Part shown: in pieces, positions 18,401 through 26,757 of the stretch
How positions within the stretch are numbered: position 1 is the first letter of the stretch
Layout of the letters: each line of letters opens with the position of its first letter
DNA from: JBDWFY01 sp964291365
GTDB lineage: Bacteria > Pseudomonadota > Alphaproteobacteria > Rhizobiales > Stappiaceae
Direction of reading: 5' to 3'
Length of the DNA: 64,000 bases
NCBI GenBank assembly: GCA_964291365.2
Contig: OZ219989.1
Coordinates: 2,728,001-2,792,000 of the forward strand
Made by a program: the position numbers and the translations under genes
Notes under the pieces: model-generated
The model's input: only the letters and a program-made list of their open reading frames with translations
Databases searched by the model: none
What the model was told of the DNA's origin: nothing

Positions 18401-18913
18401 TAAGTCTTCAAGATGAATCCGATAATTCTCTGGATCTGGAAACTGCATATAATGAAATCCTTTACCTGAGAAATCAGCATAGACATCAAATCGATATCCA
18501 ATATCACATACAATTATAAATGGCACCCAACCATCTTCAAGCGCAATTGCTCGGGCGTATTGATCAGCTTGTGTATAGGCATTTTTCATCGTTTGAACAT
18601 GCTGAAAGCTACCGCGAACACCATGACCTGAATGATCAGGCTTTTCAGAATCAGCATGTATCCCTTGTTTAGTCTCTATAATGAAACAACCCTTGCGATA
18701 CATGTCAATAAAATTCTGTTTATTTTCCCCATAAAACTGAGATTTGACAGATCGCTCAAAGCGATAATCATCATTTTTTGAACTTTGAACTGCAGGATTA
18801 GGTTTATCCACCCCGATTACTTCACAAAGATCTCTCAAAAAGGGAATCGCATTAACCCTTTCATTGCCACCAGAAGGTGACCAATTTTTGATAAATTCAT
18901 CAACATCAACCAT
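15494..18913 (-). CDS. MmeI-like restriction-methyltransferase fusion (1139 residues)
   Basis: A single-chain enzyme that would both cut and methylate DNA. The N-terminal nuclease motif is D70-x9-E80-T-K82, with exactly the spacing known for MmeI. Then follow a helical spacer (about 180-400, with GVHYTPR at 347-353), the methyltransferase motif I DPACGSGNF at 409-417 and motif IV NPPF at 573-576 (the adenine-N6 type). A target-recognition region occupies about 650-960. MmeI is 919 residues, so the last 150 or so residues are extra. They resemble a winged-helix or DNA-binding tail. ATG at 18913 is preceded by AGGGAG 13 bases upstream, a loose spacing. No separate methylase or specificity gene is adjacent, as expected for this type. 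All key residues are intact, so it should be active. Confidence 0.88.
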   Translation of the reverse strand: MVDVDEFIKNWSPSGGNERVNAIPFLRDLCEVIGVDKPNPAVQSSKNDDYRFERSVKSQFYGENKQNFIDMYRKGCFIIETKQGIHADSEKPDHSGHGVRGSFQHVQTMKNAYTQADQYARAIALEDGWVPFIIVCDIGYRFDVYADFSGKGFHYMQFPDPENYRIHLEDLIDSKVRERLKLIWTDPHSLNPEIQQTKVTKDIANQLAALGRSLKEQGHPPQEVADFLMRFVFSMFAENVRLIPEKMFSETLKDLKQEPQNAYLVLSEIWRAMNKGDYSIALRRDLRKFNGGLFKERKAKPLELKLNKKQIELLIEAAQYSWKDVEPAIFGTLLEHALDKDERHKLGVHYTPRSYVEQLVIPTVIDPLRREWNATQALVLDYMENGKAKEALKEVRKFHQYLCEIRILDPACGSGNFLYVTFEHMKKLEGEVTALLGDLGEKQKKLGLAGQVVDPSQFLGIEINPWAVSVAELVLWIGFLQQHFRIYQNVMPAEPVLRDFKNIKSGDAILECEQRRVRKDKSGNTVTRWDGKSFLISPTTGKAIPDPDALIPVHNLVNPRPAEWPKADFIIGNPPFIGDKRRRTLLGDGYSEALKLAYPNIASSSDFVMYWWDIAAKKVRTGEAKSFGFITTNSLSQKFNKRVVEKHLKNLNSPLSIKFAVPDHPWVDETDSANVRIAMTVAVAGDSKGDLAKVVEEKSNDRQQSNGNQIKLEYKRGKIHSDLKIGPDVSVACSLQSQSGISSLGLMLAGKGFKVTKNKAIELGLNSVPGLEDHIKPYCNGSDLYQHHRNLLVIDLLGLKSDEVKERFPAVYEHLLETVKPERDLNNRKVLREKWWLVAEPRKLIRPALKELEKYIVTAESSKHRIFQFIQGDYLPDHRLVAIASDNAAHLAVLSSHFHVVWSDATGGRLGPATVYNKTNCFDKFPFPELTGPKTRELHKLGEKLDQHRKFQLEKFSELTLTNIYNVLEKFRSNTKLTEKEIEIYNQGQVRILDEIHCNIDSAVAKAYGWPDTLTENEILANLIELNQVRLNDEEQGKILWLRPEYQRKNGSKAIDSSSQSQLDRMAAKSGSKRVWPKKQIDQLRVIMELLSELHETTPELIAKQFKSVKPETVQKPLDMLIVTGAVVRLESGEYKNLR

Positions 18914-19167
18914 ATTGTTGTACCATCTCCCTAGACCATGATTTTTGAAATAATGTTCAACGTCAAATTTATCTACTAATTTTAGTTAAACTTTCCTATT
19001 TTTAATCATCTATTTATTTTCTACAAGTAAAACTGAAATTTCAAGATTCACTATATCATACAATCTACAATAGAAAGTATTTTTTTAAAGTTATCCACAA
19101 GTAATTTTCGACAATATCTTACGACAAATTTTGTAGGACTTGCTAGAATCACCAAAATAACGAAAAT

Positions 19168-22100
19168 CTACCACTTAATGTGTGATTTCAGTTCTATTCG
19201 TTGTTCAGTATCATTTGGATTATTAGCTTTTCTGGTGCTCACTAGCTCCAAATTGAAATTTGATAAAACGGTTAATCGACTTCCAACACGAATTGTGTTG
19301 ATGCTATCATCATTTTGCTGAATACTTCCAAACGGTGTCATTATTCCAATGCCGTCAAACACTTCAAATCCAAAACCTGTTTCTGTATAGAATCCATTTT
19401 CGCTTCGATTCGGATATTCAGTTTCCCCTAAATGAGTCAAATTGTTCGACCAAAATTGATTATTTTGTACATCAGATGAATCTCCCCATGAGCGCGAAAT
19501 TTCAAACAGTAATCCTTTATCATTATTTTCCGAGTCGTATTTAAGGTAGGAAGTCAAAAACCATTTGTTCTTTCCCGGCACTTCGTTTTGTGCTGGTATT
19601 AAATATTGACCGGAGGTTGCAACATTAATTGAAGATGATTGTAAATTAATGCTACCAATGCTATCTAATCCAAAATTTCGATTCTGGTCAAAGTCATCAG
19701 CTCTAAAGCCAATTGCCAATTGGGGATTTACAAGCGTACGTTTCGCAATCTGGATTTGATGTGCCCCTTCAACTGCTACTCGAAAAGCACCGACATCTAA
19801 TTCTGAATTTTTAACATATTTGTTGCCACTTTCAATTAATTGAGACGCTTGCCAAGCTTCACTCACAAAATTCAGCTTGCTTTCACCAAACTGCGAATTA
19901 CTCGCTGATGAGTACAAGTTCTTAATGCTACTTACCCCATATACTGCATAATTAGTGTTAAATGAATCATAATGATGTTCACCTTGACTTACTGCAATCT
20001 CACCTTGCCCAAATTCTGCATATAATTGCAGTGAATCAGCTTGGTCTTGCGAATTCCATCCAAGATAAGGTAACAATCCTGTCATATTTGTTTCGTAGTT
20101 AAGAGTATTATCAACATTACTTTCAAGTTCTAACCGAGTTTGCTTGAGAGTTGTTGCCAATCCCCCTACAACACCATTTTGAAGTCTGGTATCAAGCCCC
20201 AATTGTCCATACAGAGTTTCACCATCCCAATCTTTATATACAGCATTGCTATTAGGACTTAATTCTCCACTTTTACTCAATCCCCAAACCGAAATTGAAC
20301 CAAATGACTCATCACTAGAGACAAGTTCATAATTGAAATTTGAATCTTGCAACAAATAGTTTAGATTAAATGACTCTTGATTGATCGAATCTCCAGTATT
20401 TGTTAGCATGTCTGGAATTGAATCTCTACCATTTAGCTGAATTGTTGAAGTCTTCAAATTTGAACCTAATAATTCAAATCGATTGGTAACAACATTCATA
20501 GAATTTGTCGCAATAGATCGCAGCTGAACAGGCAACACTTCGCGATTGGCTAAGTCAATTTGTTGATGTAGTGCATTTCGATCTTCTCCGTCAGATACGG
20601 TTATTGTTGCGGAATCACTTGGATGTTCAGAGACCAAATAACCAGCCCCTGGTGCAATTTGCACAGTAATATTTCCATCATTAGTAACGCGTAGATTCTT
20701 AATTGTTGGTAATTCTAACATTGTTGTTTGTAATCCTATTGGAAGAGAAACTGAATTATTAATTGACTCAACTTCAAAGTCTCCAACAGGAAGAATATTG
20801 ATTTGAATTGAAAGTTGTACGTTTGCTCGAACTGAGGATAATATCATAAACTGTGCGATTTCGCCTTCGTTGATTACTGGTTCCAATGCTGATATTGAAA
20901 TAACAGGTGTAACTGGAGCAGTACCTACAGCTTGATTCATTGAGAGATGTTCGATGATACTATCAACTGCTACATCTGCAACAGATATTCGTGGTTCATT
21001 GTTCGTAACAGGATTGTTTTGAACTTCAATAGTGGCATCATATTCAGTTTGAACATCACTTAATTGATAAATATTACCTTCTAATAATATAAGCCGAATA
21101 GTACCAGAAGAGGATTGAGGATTTCCATCATTGAATGTTGGAATACTGAATGTGTAATTATTGGTATTAGCAGGGAATATAATCTCACTTGGTCTACGCC
21201 AAGTTTGGACATTTCCATCAAATTCTATTCTGAAATTGATTGGTAGTGGTGTACTCACTGATACTTCTGATCTAATTTCAAATATTGCCAACTGACCTTC
21301 CGTAATATTATTTGGAGGTGAAATTGTAAATTGTGGTATATCTTCAGGGTTATTGATGATTACAACGCTCACAGAACCTTCGGTTGAACTAATATTATAA
21401 CCAAGTGACTGAATCACCGTAGCCGTTAATACTGCACCTGGTTCGTGACGTGAATCGTTGACTGTTTTAATCTCAATTGTTGCTTCTGGTTTAGCAGATT
21501 CAGGTGTTAATGCCACGCGCAAATCAGTAGATTGATTTTCGTTTAAAAAACTATCAGCACCAGTGATTTGAACTAAAATTGTAACCGGTAATTCCGGGTT
21601 AGTCGCCACACCATCTTTTTTTGAACTCAGTGTGAGTGTAATTGTTTCACCTTCTGTAACCGGTGCATTAGAAGTAGTCGAAATTGATATCTCTACAAAA
21701 TTAGACGTATCGTCTAGATTAATTACCGCAACGATTGCTGGTTGTACATCTTCCCTCAAAGTATAGCCAGTCCCGGTTTGAAGCTCGGCTTGAACTTTTA
21801 TAATTTGATCATTTTGACCACTAGGAAGATTGTCTACTAACAACACCGGAAAAGACAATTCAGTTAAACCGGCCGCAACAGAGATATTTCTAATTCCCGA
21901 TTGATTATCTTCAAAAATATTACTTGTATCACTTGAAATCATCACATCAATCATTATTAGGTCATCCACTGGGGCCGCTAGAGTTAATACAAATTCTGGA
22001 TTACTTCCTCTTGCTATAGGACTAGATTTTGCCGCAATAGTCACAGAGGGAGGATCAATTTCTCTTATCGTAGCTGTAGCGACATTATTTCTGCTATGTT

Positions 22101-24666
22101 TAATATAAGTTGCAGTCGCTGAGTCTTCATCTAAAATTGTGACTGTTATTATGTTATCCCCTTCATAGACTTCATCATTTTCTGTTTCAATCGAAAAAGT
22201 AAAATTCAAGTCATTATCATCAGAACCTAATGTTGCTGTTTTCTCACCTGCATTATCACCAAGTATTCCAGCTAACCCTTCCACCTTAACTTTTACATTA
22301 AGGTTAGTAGGGACAAATTTACTAGCAGTTAGCGTAAAGCTAACAGTTTCACCTTCATTAACTGATTCTCCAGGAGAAATTATTGAAATCACTGGTACAT
22401 CATCGTCAAGAACATATACTACCGCAGTTTGGTTAGTGGTATCAATATTATATGCCGCTCCTGAAGCAATTGTTGCTATAATAGAAGCATCAAATTCACC
22501 TACGGTATCTTGATCAGTTCCTACCATAAGTATCCCACCTTCACCACTAGCATGGTTGGTGGCATTGATTTCTGCAGTCTGATTACCTCCTTGACCTGCT
22601 GATATAAAGGACTCTGCACCCGTCACATTAATATTTACTGTCACAGGAGAACCCGCCACGGGTGCCGAGGAAGCCCTAACGGCAAACTCAGCCATTCCCC
22701 CTTCAGTTATGGTATTAGCTCCTTTTGGTTCTATAAAAATCAATGGCTTAGGGGTAGTACTTGCCCTTATTCTTATAGTAGCGGTCATTCCGTGATATTT
22801 GGGGACATAACCAGTTCCAGTTTTTAATGTCGCGGTCACAATAATATCATTATTCCCACTTTCTGTTGCACTCGTAGGTATGCTTAATGGTCCCAAAGGT
22901 GGAGTAGTTCCAATTGTTACCATCGTGGATTGGTCATCAGTTTCAACTCCATTGATGGTATAGGAATAATTAACCATATAAGATTTTCCTGCTGAAGGAG
23001 TCTCACTAGTAAATATTGCGAAATCTGCACTATTACCCTTTGTTACTGAAGCACCTGTTGCAATGGTTAACACCGGAATATCAGCTTTATTTTCGACAAT
23101 AAAACTCCCCCAAGCTGAATCAATCGGTCTATAGTCAGACCCACCTAACAAATATATTTGAATCACACTTTTCAAATTTGAACTATAATCAATATCCGTT
23201 TCATATTGCGCATTTGCCGTTCCACCAGTTCCACTAATTGTTTGTATACCTTCAAGTGTATCTGCTAAATGATTAGCACCAACAAGATGACTTTGACCAC
23301 CATGTTCATCTTTAAACCAAGAAACACCAATTGGTGTCTCCGTGATGAGTATTCTGAACATTCTTGTTTCAGAAATAGATCCACTATATTCAATTGATAC
23401 ATAAATTGTATCACCTTCAGTTATTATTTCTCCTCGACTACTTGGCATCGCTTCATCTCCAGCAAAATATTGAGAAAAATTTAAAGTTGAACTAGTAACT
23501 GCAATTGTAACTGATGATTCTATCCCATTGGTATAACTGTTTGAATCAGAATCCTTTATTGAAACCACAATTTCTCCACTTTTACCTTCATTAGTTTCAA
23601 TCACAAATGCTTCAATTTGTTCGTTAGCAGGGATCATAACAACTTTTTCACTTCCATCTTTTAAAATTCCACTTATGTCTTCACTCAATGAAATCGTTAC
23701 CGAGAATGCAATAGGTAATACTAGTGAAGATCTAATAAGTAATCTTGCTTCGTGGCCATCTTTTATTGATGTATCACGACTAATAATTGAAATTTTCGGC
23801 ACTTCAGTATCTTTCACCATAACAGTAATGGTTGAACGGCTATGATTAATGTCATATAAGCTTGTTGGTAATACCGTTATTGTCACCGTACTATTGACAG
23901 AAGAATTAGAATCAATCATAGTTGGAATGTCAAAACTTTTTGTTTGTGATGTCGATTCCACAAGCCGTCTACCTTCGTGCATACTCTCTATGTGATCACC
24001 TCCATTGGTACTTTCGGTTACTAACAGGAAAACATCCGCACCTGCAACACTCTCCGAATCAACTAAAATCCTAATAGGATGGCCTTCCGTAACAGAATGT
24101 TCTTGACCTCGTGATTCAAACGAACCAATACTAACTTCTGGAAATTTTGCGACATTAATCGTAAATACTCCAAAATGAGCTTCAAAATCAAAATCATCAT
24201 TAGTAATTCCTGTAACTGTAATTGTTCGGTCAATAGCACCGCTCTTCCTTTTTGTATCAAGCATAAATGTATAACCTAAGTTCCTCGCCGCTAATGACTG
24301 TGTCTTTTCTCCACTTTGACCTGTTTTAAGAAATCCGCCAGGGTCATCAACTCGGTATTTTAATTCAGAAGTCCTTGTGTGAAAAGTTCCATTGAAATTA
24401 ATCCTTATAGCAATTGAACTCCCTTCAACTATAGTTGCAGACCGTATAGAACTTCGCTCACCAAGTTTATCTACAAAGGTGTTAGTTAAAGGAGCGGCGG
24501 ATAACGGAGAGTGCATCACACAAAGTGTTGCAAAACTTAATACAATTAATGTTGCTAGTCCGATGCACGCTCGAGTTAATTTTCGACATGCACAGAACGC
24601 ATTGTGCTGATGTGTCAACTTACTCGGGTAACCTATTGAATGCAAAGCAGAGGTAAATTGTTGCAT
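19168..24666 (-). CDS. Autotransporter adhesin with about 11 Calx-beta-like repeats (1832 residues)
   Basis: Surface protein with the same plan as its two larger relatives. A long export signal has its hydrophobic core at about 36-52 and cleavage probably after LSAA near residue 58. About 11 repeats follow, each with ExG and a later DG.I.VTI segment. The SVADVAVDSII linker and the final EG repeat come next, then the barrel module in the last 470 residues, ending SHIKW. I chose ATG at 24666 because GGAG lies 9 bases upstream; the frame opens at TTG at 24681, which overlaps that site. The repeats are less regular than in the 3662-residue protein, and no Cys-pair repeats are present. Role in adhesion or aggregation is inferred. 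It lies between two defence loci. Confidence 0.85.
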   Translation of the reverse strand: MQQFTSALHSIGYPSKLTHQHNAFCACRKLTRACIGLATLIVLSFATLCVMHSPLSAAPLTNTFVDKLGERSSIRSATIVEGSSIAIRINFNGTFHTRTSELKYRVDDPGGFLKTGQSGEKTQSLAARNLGYTFMLDTKRKSGAIDRTITVTGITNDDFDFEAHFGVFTINVAKFPEVSIGSFESRGQEHSVTEGHPIRILVDSESVAGADVFLLVTESTNGGDHIESMHEGRRLVESTSQTKSFDIPTMIDSNSSVNSTVTITVLPTSLYDINHSRSTITVMVKDTEVPKISIISRDTSIKDGHEARLLIRSSLVLPIAFSVTISLSEDISGILKDGSEKVVMIPANEQIEAFVIETNEGKSGEIVVSIKDSDSNSYTNGIESSVTIAVTSSTLNFSQYFAGDEAMPSSRGEIITEGDTIYVSIEYSGSISETRMFRILITETPIGVSWFKDEHGGQSHLVGANHLADTLEGIQTISGTGGTANAQYETDIDYSSNLKSVIQIYLLGGSDYRPIDSAWGSFIVENKADIPVLTIATGASVTKGNSADFAIFTSETPSAGKSYMVNYSYTINGVETDDQSTMVTIGTTPPLGPLSIPTSATESGNNDIIVTATLKTGTGYVPKYHGMTATIRIRASTTPKPLIFIEPKGANTITEGGMAEFAVRASSAPVAGSPVTVNINVTGAESFISAGQGGNQTAEINATNHASGEGGILMVGTDQDTVGEFDASIIATIASGAAYNIDTTNQTAVVYVLDDDVPVISIISPGESVNEGETVSFTLTASKFVPTNLNVKVKVEGLAGILGDNAGEKTATLGSDDNDLNFTFSIETENDEVYEGDNIITVTILDEDSATATYIKHSRNNVATATIREIDPPSVTIAAKSSPIARGSNPEFVLTLAAPVDDLIMIDVMISSDTSNIFEDNQSGIRNISVAAGLTELSFPVLLVDNLPSGQNDQIIKVQAELQTGTGYTLREDVQPAIVAVINLDDTSNFVEISISTTSNAPVTEGETITLTLSSKKDGVATNPELPVTILVQITGADSFLNENQSTDLRVALTPESAKPEATIEIKTVNDSRHEPGAVLTATVIQSLGYNISSTEGSVSVVIINNPEDIPQFTISPPNNITEGQLAIFEIRSEVSVSTPLPINFRIEFDGNVQTWRRPSEIIFPANTNNYTFSIPTFNDGNPQSSSGTIRLILLEGNIYQLSDVQTEYDATIEVQNNPVTNNEPRISVADVAVDSIIEHLSMNQAVGTAPVTPVISISALEPVINEGEIAQFMILSSVRANVQLSIQINILPVGDFEVESINNSVSLPIGLQTTMLELPTIKNLRVTNDGNITVQIAPGAGYLVSEHPSDSATITVSDGEDRNALHQQIDLANREVLPVQLRSIATNSMNVVTNRFELLGSNLKTSTIQLNGRDSIPDMLTNTGDSINQESFNLNYLLQDSNFNYELVSSDESFGSISVWGLSKSGELSPNSNAVYKDWDGETLYGQLGLDTRLQNGVVGGLATTLKQTRLELESNVDNTLNYETNMTGLLPYLGWNSQDQADSLQLYAEFGQGEIAVSQGEHHYDSFNTNYAVYGVSSIKNLYSSASNSQFGESKLNFVSEAWQASQLIESGNKYVKNSELDVGAFRVAVEGAHQIQIAKRTLVNPQLAIGFRADDFDQNRNFGLDSIGSINLQSSSINVATSGQYLIPAQNEVPGKNKWFLTSYLKYDSENNDKGLLFEISRSWGDSSDVQNNQFWSNNLTHLGETEYPNRSENGFYTETGFGFEVFDGIGIMTPFGSIQQNDDSINTIRVGSRLTVLSNFNLELVSTRKANNPNDTEQRIELKSHIKW

Positions 24667-24899
24667 TGTAATATTCTCCAATTTTGAAATCGGTTGCTGT
24701 TGGTTAGGTTGGTTTAATGACTTTCAATTAAGAACGCTACCATTAATTGATTCAATTTAGTACAATCATATTAAATTATAATCATCAAAATTACAATAGC
24801 AAATATTCTTTCAAAATTTACCACATGTCCACCAATACCAATTTCTCAACACTGGTGCCAAGGAAACCTTCCCAAACTCGCTAACGTTAATCAAACCAT

Positions 24900-25094
24900 T
24901 TACTTCTTCTTCATCTTGCCTTGATGGTAAACATTCGAGTTAGCTTCAATAATCTTGAATACTTCTTGAGCTAACTTAATAGGGTCTAATTTTAGTTCAA
25001 TCACTAAACTTACTATTGCACGGGTCGTAACTGTTTCATATAAACCTTGTTCATGCAGGTACTCGTCAAGCGATTGATGTTCTTCGCCAATTCT
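24900..25094 (-). pseudogene. Short gene fragment with an antitoxin-like opening
   Basis: After a stop, this frame reads RIGEEHQSLDEYLHEQGLYE, then ETVTTRAIVSLVIELKLDP and a C-terminus ending GKMKKK. The SLDEYLxEQGLYE passage resembles the start of some HTH-type antitoxins (SxDxFLKEEGIYEE), but no start codon or ribosome site precedes it and no HTH follows. It overlaps the end of the IS21 remnant in another frame, so one of the two was probably joined here by rearrangement. Confidence 0.35.
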
Positions 25095-25357
25095 TTATGT
25101 ATGTGAACATAATCTGGCTCAGGTCGCGTGCTGTCATCAGCAGGTTTAGGAGGATAGAGCAATTGCTCTAAGTCAAAATCCGAAAGTGACTTTATTTTAG
25201 CCACTGTTAATCCCGCAACCATCGCTCGTTGCAAACAATCATAGGCCGTCGAACGACCAAGTTCCGGAATCATTTTTAATATCGTGGTAACAGATATATC
25301 CTGTTCCCAACGCAGTAACAGAATCTTTCTGTACTTCTTCATGGATAATCTTCTCAT
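25013..25357 (-). pseudogene. istA-like: IS21-family transposase (IstA) N-terminal remnant (114 residues)
   Basis: Residues 6-92 follow the IstA N-terminus closely: KKYRKILLLRWEQ, a helix-turn-helix with GRSTAYDCLQRA, then GL, LEQLLYPP and PDYVHIHKEL. After HKELAK the match ends. The remaining 22 or so residues are unrelated, and the catalytic DDE domain and IstB are absent. Full IstA is about 500 residues. ATG at 25357 has GGAG 6 bases upstream, so the HTH piece may still be made. It could act as a free-standing DNA-binding protein, but I treat it as debris. No insertion-sequence ends are recognisable. Confidence 0.65.
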
Positions 25358-25447
25358 GTTACACTCCAGTTGTGGTAAACTGAAGCAGGATTAAAAGATT
25401 ACCTCTTGAATTTGAATAATCTATCTCTAGTTATTCACAGAAATTTG

Positions 25448-25486
25448 TCCGAATGTTTTCGGATTCTATGTCCGAATGTGCTCGGA
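25448..25486. promoter_or_regulatory. Two tandem 16-bp palindromic sites, operator-like
   Basis: Site 1 (25448-25463) is TCCGAATGTTTTCGGA, with 6-base perfect arms around 4 bases. Site 2 (25471-25486) is TCCGAATGTGCTCGGA, with 5-base arms. Centres are 23 bases apart, about two helical turns, so both face the same side. They lie 91-129 bases upstream of the IstA-like HTH remnant. Binding by that protein or another regulator is inference. Confidence 0.5.
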
Positions 25487-25644
25487 TTTTACAGAAATTC
25501 AACTTACTTGATGTAATTGAAACGTTTTCGCTTGTTGGATTAAGACGGAAATGAAGGATTTTACAAGCTGGATTTATGAAAATTGTTGGAATGACAGCTG
25601 AATTTGTCGCTGAGTCCGAGAAATAATAGTCTTAGGACACTAAT

Positions 25645-26757
25645 TCATCTTTTTCCCTGCTTTATAGAATCATCACCACACAAAAACCATAGTATAGGTT
25701 CTAACCAAGGACCCAAGTGCAAATTCCAATATGCAGTATCAATAAATTCTTCAAATTTTTGTATTACGAGAGTTCTCTTATTATTTTCGAAGTTTCGCAA
25801 TAGTAGTTTAGATATGTCACCAAATCCAGGAAATCTTATTTTCGAAACTTTATCTATTTCAACCTGATATTTTTCGGCTAACCATTCTGATTGAACAGGA
25901 TTGAGTTTCTTCAGTTTTTGAGGATCTATCCCTTTTTTAACGTTAAAATACAACCACATGCAATCGAGATGTTTGACATTCTTCTGACTCGTAATTAGTT
26001 GCTTTAGTCTAGCTACATCAGATTGACTTACTTTGGAACCCAGAATTTCAATAATTGTAAGTGGAAAAAAATTTTCAATCGCATTACCAGGGGTTAGTGT
26101 TGCGAATCCAATAAAATTATTAGATTTCAGTTTATTGTACATTTTTATTAAATCATTGTTTGAATGATCCGTTGGGGCCAAACAATCTTGGTCTCCTATG
26201 CATAGAACCATTTCATCACGCTTTACTAAGTCTTCAAACCACTTAGGTAAAAATTTCTTTCCACCACTGTTCTCTGGTCTGAAATTTATGACTCCTACTT
26301 TGCTTTTAGCAGCTACTAATTCAAAAATATGTTTATACATTTGCCCGTCATACTTACCGTTTTCAACAAGTAATGCTACTTGTTTAAGTTCAATTTCATT
26401 CACAAAATTCTTATGACCAACTCTCCAGTGAAACCCGTTTTGCTGAATTTCTTTTTTACCTAATTCAATAGTCAATTTACAGTGAACATTTTTTATTGTA
26501 GAACCTAGTTGTGAAGATCGATCCTCAACTAACAATAATTGATCCTTTTCTCTGGTACGCAGTCCCGCATACTTAAATATCCATTGGCAAAGTTCTCTAT
26601 TAATGAATATTCGATGAAGCCCTGCTCTACTTGAAGTAAGTAGATCAGTAAACAGATTACCTAATTCGTTCAAATATTGTTGCTTTTTGTCGGCAGTATC
26701 CAAACAATCGAGGACTTTTTCGACCTGGTCGCGCTTGATATCAACTTCAACTAACAT
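25645..26757 (-). CDS. TOPRIM-like partner of the DUF3696 ATPase (370 residues)
   Basis: Probably the effector of a two-gene defence module. The central part has LLVENGKYD (E132, D137) followed by VLCIGDQDC (D189, D191). This fits the acidic E...DxD pattern of TOPRIM nucleases such as those paired with ABC-type ATPases in PARIS and OLD-like systems. I cannot assign a named family. The N-terminal 90 residues look helical. ATG at 26757 overlaps the ATPase stop by 11 bases and has AGGAT upstream. A frame opening at 26808 would overlap by 62 bases and lacks a ribosome site. The pair is surely co-transcribed and probably coupled. Expected partner: the ATPase immediately upstream. Confidence 0.6.
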   Translation of the reverse strand: MLVEVDIKRDQVEKVLDCLDTADKKQQYLNELGNLFTDLLTSSRAGLHRIFINRELCQWIFKYAGLRTREKDQLLLVEDRSSQLGSTIKNVHCKLTIELGKKEIQQNGFHWRVGHKNFVNEIELKQVALLVENGKYDGQMYKHIFELVAAKSKVGVINFRPENSGGKKFLPKWFEDLVKRDEMVLCIGDQDCLAPTDHSNNDLIKMYNKLKSNNFIGFATLTPGNAIENFFPLTIIEILGSKVSQSDVARLKQLITSQKNVKHLDCMWLYFNVKKGIDPQKLKKLNPVQSEWLAEKYQVEIDKVSKIRFPGFGDISKLLLRNFENNKRTLVIQKFEEFIDTAYWNLHLGPWLEPILWFLCGDDSIKQGKR

